From: Bugula neritina
Lineage: Eukaryota > Bryozoa > Gymnolaemata > Cheilostomatida > Bugulidae
Reading direction: 5' to 3'
Length of the DNA stretch: 64,000 nt
NCBI GenBank assembly: GCA_964035545.1
Contig: OZ037769.1
Coordinates: forward strand, 476,001 to 540,000
Shown here: positions 33,590 to 47,000 of the stretch, in pieces
Numbering within the stretch: position 1 is the first letter of the stretch
Layout of the letters: every line of letters starts with the position of its first letter
The notes under the pieces: generated by a model
Database searches by the model: none
What the model was told of the DNA's origin: nothing
Seen by the model: the letters and a program-made list of their open reading frames with translations, nothing else
Translations under genes and position numbers: made by a program

Positions 33590-34398
33590 ATCATATAACA
33601 CTTTACTTTTTATATTAAATCATTGTACACATAAAACTAAAATATTCTTGCATTTTTCTAAAAAGAAGGAAGCAAAATTAATAGGTATCGATATATTTGT
33701 AAAAATTATAGTGAATTACTGTCAAGTTAAAACTGAATGATAAATAAGGGACCCATGCATATCTGAAAGTTGACTAAGTGGACTTTTTAAGCAGTTGGTC
33801 AAAGGCCATGATTGTTCTGGGCTTTGCAGTCACCACTTTCTAAATCAACTGCAGAAAGTAAATTACTCAACAGTACAACATCTATCATAGGTTTTGTGAA
33901 GACAACTTCTCAAATATACATAATAAACCAAAATAATAGAAAATTATACCAGCTATTAGGTGCCACTTACAACAGTCTAGTGATCAAGTATTGTTGGAAC
34001 TCTATTGGCTTTTGTTTAGCTTCTTTATATAAACTGAAAGCTTGATGATCAAAGCTGGGTGTAATTTTACACTTCACAATACTAAACAAACAATACAATA
34101 CAATAGAATATATTTTGTTAATACGACTCAAGGAATGTGCTTAGCTAGTAAATGTGACTCAATGTATCGAATTTGTATTCACTTATTAAGTTTACAGGTT
34201 ATTAGTCTCATTCAGGACATATCAATATCGGGAGGAGGGTAAATTTGTTCATTAGTGCTTAGGCTAAGGTTAGAAAGTTATTGTAAGTACTTCCTCTTTG
34301 AATAAGACACTTGCTACTGCATTCTAATATTAGTAGAGAGAGCTGAAATATGCTAGTATATATCAGAGAGCTCACTTGACTTGTTATACTCTCAGAAG
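33590..34398 (+). repeat. Duplicated 5' flank of receptor C
   Basis: Near-identical partner of 1226-2039, including the TATATAT at about 34357 and the CTCAGAAG before the AUG. It marks the left end of the gene C duplication unit. Confidence 0.75.
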
Positions 34399-37300
34399 AT
34401 GTATTGGAGGGTTTCTACTTTCAGTTTGCTGGCTGTTCTCCTGTTGTTTGGCTTCACATCAGGTAAGAAAACCTGAACTCTTATAAACAGAGTTCACTAA
34501 TTATAAATGTTCTATAGTTTTGTTGTATTATTCATTATTTAATTCGTAGTTTGATATGGATAACAAAAAGGGTGGCTATATCGTCACTTTATGACTACAT
34601 TAACTGAGGTTTATCTGAAATGTGTTTATCTTAATGAGTGTCATCCCCCCCTTACATGCTTCTTATATGTGGCAGCTGACAGTAAAGGATATGGATGTTA
34701 TAAATTCATAACTCAAGTGTGTTATTGATTTAACCTAAATAGTTTTCAATTGAATTATTATAGTGTGCTCCTTCAACTCTGTCATTATATATATATAATG
34801 TAGTTGTCAAAAACTAACAGCTTATATTTATAAAAATGTCACAAATTGACAGCCATATACTGTAGATTGCACGTTGTAAAGCATATTTATAGTGCTTCAA
34901 ATAATGTATCAAATCAACAAAAATGTTGCTAACCCGCAAGATTGCTGGCCATGGCAACAGCTAATTGCTACAAGTTTAACAAACAGTTTCCTATAGTATA
35001 CCAGTACCAATTAGTTTATTATGCAAGCTCCTAGATAAGAGTCATGACTCGTTTTGTGGTCATCATTATATTGATACGCATGGATCTAATGCCATTGCAA
35101 CTCTATTGAATTTGTAGGCTTCAGCAGAAATAACTATATGATATAGATGTTGATCTACATATAAAGCTAATACAAAAATGTGTATATTGAAGTTAAACTG
35201 AACGGTCTTTGAGCATGCTGGCCCTTTAAATTTCTTTATCTGCAGATTCATGCATATCCTTTTTTCTCATTTATAGTATTAACTTATATGACATTTTCAA
35301 TAGTTTTTATAAATCGTAGCTTCTCTCACATCATATACTGCAGTGTGCACTACGTTTGGGACCTGGCCAAGCTTGTTAATTGCTTAAAATAACAATGCTA
35401 CCACAAGCTACTTGCTAAGCAATAATAACTGGTATTTGGGCATAGAAAGATAATTTCATTGAACTTTATAAAATTTCTTTGCTATTGCTGACTTTTAATC
35501 TAGTTTAAAATGCTTTGTTATTGTGAATTTAAAAGATATATGTTATATGCTAGAAGCAAAAAGAATAATATTATATCTTATTCAACAGCATAATTTATAG
35601 AGGAAGTACAAGCTGAGACTTGAAAAACAGTATTTCCATTGCTTTGTGGCTGTTGTTTGCACTAATTTATGGTTCTGGTTTTATTCAATGTAACTTATAT
35701 ATTCCCAAACACGAGAAGTCTATTCAAACAATTGTACTTTTGTATATATAATTACTTCACAGCTTTTATATGTAAATTACTGTTTGGTATAATAAACTAC
35801 TATACAGCTGTTTATACTCTCTATAGATTGACAATTAGGGCAATAGAAAGCATATGTCTATTGTGACTCCCAAATTAATTAGAGCATTATAGAAGTAGTA
35901 GAGAGATAGAGATCATTGTATATGTAACTAAATTCTGCATCTGTATTTCTCAGCCTCCACAAACTTAGCCAAGGGAAAATACACATACAGCAGCACATCT
36001 ACAGATGAGTCTCATAGACCTCCAGAAGCAATAGATGGAGAGAGTAACTCCTACTTTCAGAGTTCAACTTCTGCTAATCAGTGGTGGAGAGTGGATCTTG
36101 GAGGATCTTATTATGTTGGAGTCATTAAAGTGTACAGTTCACAATGTAAGACGCTTTATGGGTATATTTTTAAATAAAATATATAGTTTTATTTCTAGAA
36201 TTACTCAATAAAATTAAAATCTGATGTTGGTTTTAATTTAATTTGTTTTAATTCAAGTTTCTCGGTATATTAATATGCATCGCATGCAGGGAGTAACAAT
36301 ATTACAGCTTGAAGGTGTTTTTGTCGGAGCTTTTCCAAAATTTTCTTTTCAAAAATTATTTGGTCTTCAATTTTTTATGTCATGTCATCTACTGCTGCTG
36401 GCATGAGTCTATGATAAGATGCCAGATCTTCTTTAGCCGTTATTATAGTAACAGTTATGTGTAGCCAAAGTTTGAGGTTGAACAATAAACTTTATCTCTT
36501 TGATTTTTATATAAAGCAACATATTGGATCCTTTTTAATTTATTTAGTTCACATCAGCAAGTTATGACCAAACATTAAAGTTTTCTCAAAGTCCAATAAA
36601 AGTTATTGCATTATATCTGTTTTTTATTTCCTCATTCTAATTAAGCATAACATAAAAATGCTGGGAGGAGATTCCTCAAAATTAAAATGCAGGTCATTTC
36701 ATTATATGAGCTAAATATATATGTATGCGACTGGGATTAAAAAACAGACAAGTTTTCACCCGCCAATTTATTAAAAAAAAAATTTAAAAAAGCTTATAGC
36801 AAATCAACAAAACTTGATATAAAACCTTAATTATTCAGCTTGCGTTTTTTTACTATTCTATTAGTTTAGGGCAAGAAACCATATAGATTAGCTGCCAAAT
36901 TGTGAAAAATAGCTAAAAGCTAAAGATTTAGAGTGTGTACTAAATTAATTAAAATGACCCAATTTGCATTTAATTTTTACAAAATGTTTTACTTATATAT
37001 ATTTGTGCTACAAAGAATAATGCTATATATTATATTTGTGATATTTTCACTGCAAACTATACTGAAATACACGTAAATGCTTTATAACTACTTACGGGCT
37101 ATTCCAGGTGTAAGCTTTTGCTTTTCCATGTTTATGAAATTTCAAAACATAATTGCCTGATGTTATCAGTGATTTTATTTATCTTAATCAATGCTCAACA
37201 ATAATATTACGAAACATTAAAGTTTTCAATTATCGCTTAGCAAAAGTTGTGGCTTCTCCAGAAATGCATGCTAGACTATATTAAAGTCCAACATTTACTC

Positions 37301-40300
37301 CTAATTTTAAAAGAAAATGTTAATTGCTATATATAGCTTATATAATTGACTTATTTACTCATAATCTTTATATATACAAGTCTTATAAACAAAAACTGCT
37401 AACTTAAAATCTATTTTTAAAAACTCTTTGCTCAAATCAAATATTTTAAAATATTGCAGATGACAAGTTCCAGCAAGCCTCCATATTTCTATCAAATACT
37501 GAGACTGTATCAACCTCTCCCCTTGACCTTCCAACCAACACTGACTGGACAGAATCAACTTCACAGTGCAGTTTGACAGCAGATGGTGATGACTTTGTGA
37601 CCTACATAACTTCATCACAAGATGGGAGTTTACCAGAAGCTCGACACATTGCTGTGTACAGTACAAGTAGTGATGGTTTAGTAATCAATGAAGTAGAGGT
37701 CTATGGGTATGGTGAGTGTGGAACTTTACTATATAATATATATCACATCTAATATTAATTGTGATAGCAATTATTATAAGTTTGTTTGCTTTTTAATATT
37801 GTTGCATGACGTACTATTCTATTTTAAAAATTTGAAGTCTTATATAGGCATTTTAAAAATTGCTGGTTTTAAAACAGCAAAAGCATCAACATGTTTGCCA
37901 TATTTTCAGTCTTACTTTTGTATTGAAAGAACAAGTAGGCCTATAATTATATATGTTTCACTTCACCCAATTTATAGTCTTTCTGTGTTATATGAATATA
38001 GTGAAATTACATTTGTGACCTCCCAGCATCAGGACAGCCTTTCACAAGCTATGGGCATATATTTTTTTTACAACTTCTTTCATGCACATATAAATTATTT
38101 AAGCATTTGGACAATGATTTTCTAAATACATGCATGGCAGGCAAAATGCATAAATAAATGCATCTTTCATTTTTACTGCCTGCACTATAAATATAGTATA
38201 TTCATTTCCCAGATATCATTAAAAGCTTGAGCAAAGTTGATGTTTGTTGTATTATAGAAGTACTGACTGGGAATGTGGCTGTTAGAAAGAGTGTCAGGAG
38301 TAATACAGTGAACCCTAGCAACAGGATAGCTGAGAATGCTAATGATGGACTCATAAATAGCAATACCTTCTACAGATCTGCGGATGCTGCTAATCAGTGG
38401 TGGAGAGTTGACCTTGACACTCAGTACTTTATTGTGGGAGTTCTGGTGTATAACCGTGACCCTATAGGTATACTTATTGGTTGTTCCAATAAAGCTAAAA
38501 CAAATATATATAATACAATGGAGATAATATATACCATTAACCCACTGCTGGTTTTTTTGTCCAAAATTAGCAGTTTATTGTGAGAGTTATCATATACAAA
38601 CATGCAAGTCAGACATTGAAATCTCACAAAGTAATATTGTGAATCATAGATAACCGTGTTTGGCCTGCTTACACCTTTATAGCTATATTGTAATTTAATG
38701 TTATAATTATATATTAATAGTCATAGGAAAAAACTTTTCATGAAGTTTTGGTTTTTTCTCAAAGTGAAAATGCTTACATATGTAAATAATCAATCGATTG
38801 AAAATACTTTTTTCAGCAGTTATTTAACTTTCTTACAGTAAAAATCTTGTATATTTCAAATAATACAGCCTTGAATATAATAGTATAAACTTTTGATTGA
38901 ATACCTATAATTGCTATAAGAAAATTAGCCTAACACCCTCATAAAATCATAAAATATATACGCTACAGCATTCTCTCTATCTCTCACCAATTCATTTCTT
39001 ACAGAATTCCATCAATTGTAAAAAGGGCTTAAACCCCTGTTTTATGGCTTATAAAACTCTTTTTGTCTGGGCCCGAACCAGGTGCTTACTATATGCAAAA
39101 GCTCTAACTCCTAGACCTTAACTGCTCCGTTTTGTGGCTTATGTTATATTAATGTGTGCATATAGAGACAATGTGGCAAAATTTAGTGTTTAGTGTAACT
39201 TAAACCTGGTAATCTAATATGCCATGGTTTTGGAACAAACAGCTTAGCTTTTTATATGTGTAATATATATAAAATATTATATGTATAACTGCATGTATGA
39301 GTAATTGTAAAATTCATATAATAGCCTACTATCTTAATATATATACTTGACAGTTTTGCGACCAGACGACTTTCTTGTGAGATTCTCATGTTATGCAGTT
39401 GCAAAGTAAATCATAATTCAAGCTTTAGCAACGGCAACTATAAAGGCATTAGAAATCGAAAGGATGTATAATAAAACAAACACTTTGTAATGCAACATGT
39501 AATTAAAATACATTTTGCTGGTGAAGGATTAGGTTCAGCATTTTCTTCCAAATCACTGGTTTATTATATAACTTACAGTTTTTTATTCATTATTTCTAGC
39601 ACCACGCCTTCAAAAAGCTCACTTATTGGCTGCCAACACAGACATAGATCCTGACCCAGACAACACTGAGTGGACTGAGTTATACTATCAAGATAAAAAT
39701 ATTACTCATTCTATTCCCAACAACTACTTTCAGTATAACCCTATAGCTGAGGGAGATCCTCTCTCAGTATACAGATATGTTGCTGTTTACTCTAAATATT
39801 CACTTGGTCTAGCTATTAGTGAAGTTCTTGTGTTTGGAATTGGTAAGTCTATATCTAGCTAATATATATAAGATGCTAATAAATGGGGCTACAATTGCAC
39901 TAGAAAAGCAAAACTTGCAAACTTTTTGATCCAATAGAAAAGCTAATATAAATACTATTTAAACAAATGACAACTGACGATATAAGATTATTCAAATGTA
40001 TAAAAATTTAGAAGTTTATCACTCTGCTAAGCTGCAGATCAATTATTAGTTATAAAAAATTATAATTTAATATTTCAGGAAAGTCAGAGTTGCTGGTAAA
40101 AACTCTGAAAGCAGAACTCAAAGACCCAGACTGTGTGCAAGTAAACTGGAAGACTCCATTAACTGACAGCTACACTTTTCACTATCAGGTGAATGTGTAA
40201 GACTTTTCACACGTGTGATAAAGAAGAGATTATTGATAGATTGCCGATATATAGTAAATAAATTTTGCTGTATTTATTTGGCAATACTCGTTTTAATCTT

Positions 40301-40948
40301 CGCATTGTGTATATATATGTATTTTATATCATATAGTAACTTAATAATGTTAGGTTTTTCAGCTGCAAGAGAGGGTTCTGTAATAGTTTATGCTTTTCCT
40401 TTAGAAGTAAAATTTATAAAAGTTTCATTTGAAAGTTTATGTATAGATGCTTGCAACTAAATGAAATTATTTTCTTGCTTAGTCTAATCACTTTATTGGA
40501 GTAGTTATATACATGCTAAAAGTCTGCAGTATATAAGTAGGCTTTATAATTCCCAACACCAAATTATTTCTACTTACTATTAAGTTGTGAATTTTTGATG
40601 ATTATTTTTATTTCTCAAAATTATTGCTGTAATTGCTTTTTTAGTTATGAAATTTTCAAAGTTCACAATCCAAGTATCAAAACTGGCAGACAGGAAATAA
40701 ATTGTAAACTGCAAACCTGAAAACTTGCAGGAGATACTCTGATATCTGCTGCTACATTATATAATACGGCGTTATGCGTTTAATTATTTAATTTTAAGTT
40801 AATAAGTTTGCTTTATATAACTTATAAAGCTTCTGTATACTTAATTATAGCAAATATAGCATGTAGTTTGCATAGTTTATATTATAAAACAAACTCTAAC
40901 TTTACTTCAACGTGCAGTTTGCATCCATCAGTTTGTCTACATATAATA

Positions 40949-41008
<60 letters not shown>

Positions 41009-44000
41009 CAGGTGAGATATGACACTGGACCATGGAGGGACACAAATACTATGTATATAATAATGTGTATATAATATAACAGGTGAGATATGACCCTGGA
41101 CCATGGAAGGACACAGATACCAGTCTATCTGATAAAGAATGTGGATTCTCAGCATACAAGGAAGTAGAAGTAGAAGTGAGAGTAGTTGGATCTGATAAAA
41201 CTGAGAGTACATCTCTTACAACTAACTGTGCAGGTAAATGTTAGAAATGAATAAATGATAAACAAATTAAACAATTAAAAACCGCTTTTAAAGACTTTGT
41301 TGCTACCATAAAAGCCATGTGCACTTGGTTAGCTACCAGTTCATAAAAGCAAATTGTGAGTAACTAAAATATTATTCTCATGACATTTTAAACTTGTAAA
41401 AATATAAATATTATTATTTTTCAAAATTACCTTGTGAATATAACTATTATATTTGACATTTCGGCATTATAGAAACACTCAATAAATTATTACCAAGTTC
41501 TTAGTTTTCAAGACTTGAATGTATATTACCTGCAGTATTACCTGTTTTTAACAAAATAGGAATTTTCTTAGACTATAATATAGTTATTTATGAATAAACA
41601 GCAATATTGCCTAAATTTAATCAAAATAAATTTTTTCTTGTAAAATACCTATAAATTTGATATGAATGAAAAAAGTTTTGCAGTACATAATTTTGATGCT
41701 CTTTTTGATGAAAAAAGTGCATACTTTCTTTCCAAGAAAGGCTTACATCATTTTTTAAAATTAGCTTGCTATTAAAGCATATTCAGATTTTATTGTATTC
41801 ATGCAGATCCATCAAAGCCCAGAGAAGACAACTTACAAAAGGTAGAAGATAGCAAATCTGGAAAGAAAATGTGGAAATACACTATTTCTTGGAAGGTTTG
41901 TGCTTGTTTTGTATGCACATAAATAAAACATATTTGGGTTATATTCAGCCTGAGAGTGCCCTGATTAGTTAGAATTTAAATGCAGCCTAACTTTCTATAG
42001 AAACGATGCTTTAATTTACAATAAATACTTTTCGGATGTCAGCCATGAAACATTGTTTAAAAAATCAGCTTGCAGCTTAGTATAGTGTGTGTTGTTACTA
42101 CTATATTATATTTCAAATTATTTGCTATATACTGTATATCCACCAGGCACCTTCCAGCATAAACTGTGAGAGTATAACTGAATACAAGATAAAATATCCA
42201 GATGTGACATCAGAAGAAATAGTGACTACAGACACAAGTTATGAAGTGTATGTTGATGGTGGAGTTAATTTTACTCTCTCTGTCAGAGCTGTTAATAATA
42301 TGGGTCTTCATTCTGATTATCTTGACATTACAGAGACTTCTCCAAAATTTGGTAAACATTGTTAAAAATTACTCATTTAAACTGCATACAAAAATTATGC
42401 ATGCATGCATAGCAAATCTTCATTCCATAAATAATTTTTATACTTGCATTTATGGACAAAAATCTATTTCGATCAATTTTCAAAATTTTTTGTATTTTCA
42501 GCGCCACAGTGGGGAGCAGCTACTGTAACCATGAAAACACTCAACAGCTCTTGTGTAGAACTAACATGGAGTATACCAGAGTATCCTGAGGGTGAAATTA
42601 CAAGCTATCAGGTCTGTTTAATCATAAAGCAGTGACTGAAACTTGATTTGAAACTAAAACATCATTACACTCCAACTAGTTCAGCTCTCTCTCTTTTTAC
42701 TAATGTCATATTTCTGTAATTGTAGCTACAGTCATCAATTGAACTCTTAAAGTATTCAGAACAAACCTACACTGCATTCAGTGTTTAATTTATGTAACAT
42801 ATACAACTTTCAGCTTAAGTGTACAAAAATGGACGCCATGGACAAGCTACCCTCAACCTCTACAAATCAGATTGTATGTGGATATTCAGCTTATACTTTA
42901 GTTGAGTGTAGCATCAGTGCTGAGAACAAAGCTGGGTTTGGAGAGTCTACAGAGTTTGATTTTGTCTTCACAAGCTGTGAAGGTTAGTTGTTGCTCAGTT
43001 TCTTAATAACAATATTATACTTACCATAAATTCAAGTTTTCCAATTCAGTATATAACATATAAAATATTTTACAATATTTTATGGTGCAGCTATTTAAAA
43101 TTGCAAACATGGTGAGCGATCCAGAGCTGTTAAATATTTTAGCTCCTGTTTTACACCTGCCTGCAAATCTCTCTTCACTGGTAAAACAAGAAACTTCTAT
43201 GAATTCAATTAGAATATTTCTCAATATATCAGATGGGGTGAGTGAAGTTTTGAGACCTGTTTTTTCTAAGTTATATACAAGTCACATTGCTATATTGTAT
43301 TTGCAGCTTTTATATTAGCCAATAAAAATTCTATGTTGCTTTAATTGCTGTAAATTTTAAAAACTTGATTGTAACTCTCAAGGTATTTTAAAACATTTTG
43401 ACGTTGTCAGTACTTTGGGTAAGAAATCGAGCCATCTATTAGACTACAAGTTTTTACTTCCAAAACAAAATATTTTGCTAAACATTCTTGTTTAACATGA
43501 ATAGATATATGTTTTCTGGTTATATTTTTAAGCATGCCCATTATCATACAATGATCAATATGATTTTATTGCTTGTCTAGAATGTAACAGTAAACTGTGA
43601 TGAGCTGACTGAGTTAGTATACAGAGTAAATACAGTGACTGAGTATACGGATGTTGGTGAATATATAGAAGGGTTACCACCTGGTACACAGTATACAGTG
43701 GAAATCAGAGCTGAGAATAATGCTGGCTTGGATACAACTCAGAACTTTGACATTTTCACTACAGGAACAAGTTCAGGTATGATCAGCTAAAATATTTTAC
43801 TAAACTTGAAAAAATATTAAAAGTATAACAATTAAATAAGAACGGTTTTCTTATTATAAAATTTACATTTATTTAACTAATGAAGCCATTGAAGAGTCCA
43901 CAACCTCTAAGAACAGTGGACTAGTTGCATCAACAAAATCTCCAAAACCCGGTTCTTGCAATGGTGGATGTATCGGTGGAGTTGTGGTAGGAGTGGTTGT

Positions 44001-47000
44001 AGTTCTGGTGGTGGTCTCTATTCTGGTGTACAGAAGAAGGTCTGTTAGTTGTTTATACATAAGTTCAGACTCTTGACATTATAGTTATGAAAGTGTGTCG
44101 GTTTGTACCAGTAACATTGCAAGCATTTTTTTTAAGGAGTCAAAAGTTGCAAGTTTCTCTTATTTATTTAACTTGCAAACAAGTTTTTTTGCATGTCTAT
44201 AAATCTATTTGCAAATTAAAATAATTTTGAAAGCACTTATGCATAGCTGTGTATGTTGGAAGATTTTCATTCAATTGAATAATAATTCAAACTTATCATG
44301 TAGTTTTTATGACCAGTTTTATATTTTCAAGTTTACGCTGCAAAGCAAAATCTATATTATGTGAAAAGCAAACGTGTAATTTATTTATTTTCTAACCTGA
44401 CAATATTATTTATTTTACCTTTTAGTCCATATTTCAAAACTTGCACAGTTATATAATTTGGCGACTTCACTTGTTCTTCAACAAATATTATCAAGATAAG
44501 ATGTTCATGCTTGATTTAACCAGTTTGACTTATTTTTAGCCAAGTTGTCATTTTTTTGGAATGTCTTGAAATATATTTTTTAGAACCCAAATTAGAGAGA
44601 GTCAGAGCAAGCTTAAGGACATTGCTTTAGGTATGTGTAATAATTCTATCTCTTCAATACAGCATACTTTGTTCCTATACAAATCAAACTCTCTTTCATG
44701 CAATGCTAACAGATTTATTTGAATTGAAACCAAATTTCTTGCAGATGAGTCTGGTTATCAAAACATACAGCACATAAACAATGAAGTAGGTGATACCGGA
44801 ATTGTCCTTCCTCGTGGAACTCCTCGACTGGAAAGAGTAACAAATATAAGGAGTATAGCTGCTGTCGAGCTGCCAGAGATGAGAGACTCTATGCTGCCTC
44901 CACAGCGCTCTATGCCAGTCAGCAGGCTAGCTGACTATATTGAGAACAACGAGGCCGGCATCATTGATCAGTTCCAGGTGAGCCATACAGTTCCCTGATA
45001 TTATGATTATGTATAAGGCAATAGTTACTGTAGTGTTTAGGTTACCTATCCAGTAGTTTCGGTGGTGTAATGGTTAGCACGTCTGGTTGCAAGACTAGAG
45101 TTGTCGGGTTCAAACTTCAGTGGCAGCAATTATTTTAAGGTTACTATAAGAGTATTTGTAGCAAAATACTTTAATTTTTGTAAGTATTTTGCTACAAATA
45201 CTCTCATAGTAACCTTAGTTAATTTTTGTAAGTTGTACTTAAGTTTGTTATTGCGTATTCTTTCAACTTAATTTATTATTATAGCATGTAAAGTAATTAA
45301 TACTATGTACACAATTCAGTCTAATAAAAAGTAATGTAAGGCTATCTGCAAAAACATTATTCACAGGAAATAAAACAGTCTACTTTCTAAAGTTGACCTA
45401 TAAGATTTGTGATAGACTTTGATAAGAAAACTTAATAGTTTGCATAATTATAAGACTGAGACATATTCAAACAATTGCTGGTTAAGGTCTATAAAGTACT
45501 ATCATAATATAATGCATATGCATAATTATAGGAGTGTATCTTACTATGTTCCATGTTCAGAAATTTCTCCTTCTTTGTTTTAGTAACACATTAGAACTTA
45601 CTGCACCTTGATCTCAATATTACTCTCTGACATGAATTAAATATTATTCAATATATTTTGTTTCGGTTTCTCTTTTATAAAAAATATGCAAAAACTTTAT
45701 AGAAAAATTAGTCTTTCAGTATTTTTCTACATGAATACTGCAAACTAAATAATGTTAAATATTTACAGATGCTGGAAAAACTTCCAAAACCGAACATGAG
45801 TGTTGCACAGTTGCCAGAAAATGGTGGAAAGTGCAAATACATTGGATTATATCCAGGTAAATTATTTTAAAATGTAAAGGATATTTTTTTATAATTTGAT
45901 ATACGTGCATATATATAAAATCATTTTGGTGTTTTTATATCTTCAGCACAAAGCTAGTAAGCTGAATGCCAAGAATCAATTATTTTTTAATTCAGTTTTA
46001 ACAAAGATTTAAGGCATTATTCTATCTTTATCTTTAGAATGTCTTTAATGATTAAAAATACTATTGTTCACTTAATAAACTAACAAGAAAGAAATATTGA
46101 AACAGTGGCACATAATCCTTAACATTTTGTTACATAATACAAAATATTATGTTATCATGTTGTCTTTGAAACGCCATAGTTATATGCGATACTCTGAACA
46201 GAGCTAGCAGGTTCTCTTTCATATGCTCAGGTCACCTTTCTATGTCTCTGTTTCAGAGGACAGTACCAGAGTAATACTCAACAGACCAAGAGAAGAAGGA
46301 ACTGACTTCATAAATGCCAGCTACATTGAGGTAGAGTATTCTCCTTCATGTAAATGTCTTTCAGATGAGTTTGTATTTCACCAGCAAAGTCTATCTGAAC
46401 TTTGTCTGTAATGTTTATCAATTAACTTTCCACTGAATTCACTTAAAATAAAAAGTGCTACATGTAAAAACCACTTTGACAAATATGTTTTAATGCCTAC
46501 TTTGCATAGTTCTATATCTATATACATCTTTACTACTATACTTGTTTGTTTAGTGCTATAACTATATACATCTTTACCAGTATACTTGTTTGTTTGTAGG
46601 GTTACACCAGTGATGATATGTTTATAGCTGCTCAAGGTAAGGGTGTGTTAATATAACAACTCACCATTTCTAACATAGCAAGCTCATGAATTCACTGCTA
46701 TAATAGCTAACCTGTTAATTCCTTTGTTATACACCAACTAATGTGTTTTGTTGTAAGATGCTACTAAGTTATAGTTTTAATTTTATTATTAGGCCAAATA
46801 CCTGTTTACTTTTTTAAAATTTAATTAAGAGCAGCTTTATCGTTTTTGTATTTTAACTGCCGATCCGATTTGGCTTGGATAATCAGGTTAATTGTTTTGA
46901 TTGAGCAACTATAAATAAAACATTGTGGCTTTTACAAAGTGTATCTTGGCATATATCTGTTTCACCAGGTCCCCAGCCCGCAACCGTTGATGATTTCTGG

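Noticed and set aside
33274-34398. Hidden phosphatase exons after gene B
   Set aside because: The sequence after B's stop soon enters the gene C 5' flank; no phosphatase motif is present, so B truly lacks the enzyme in this window.
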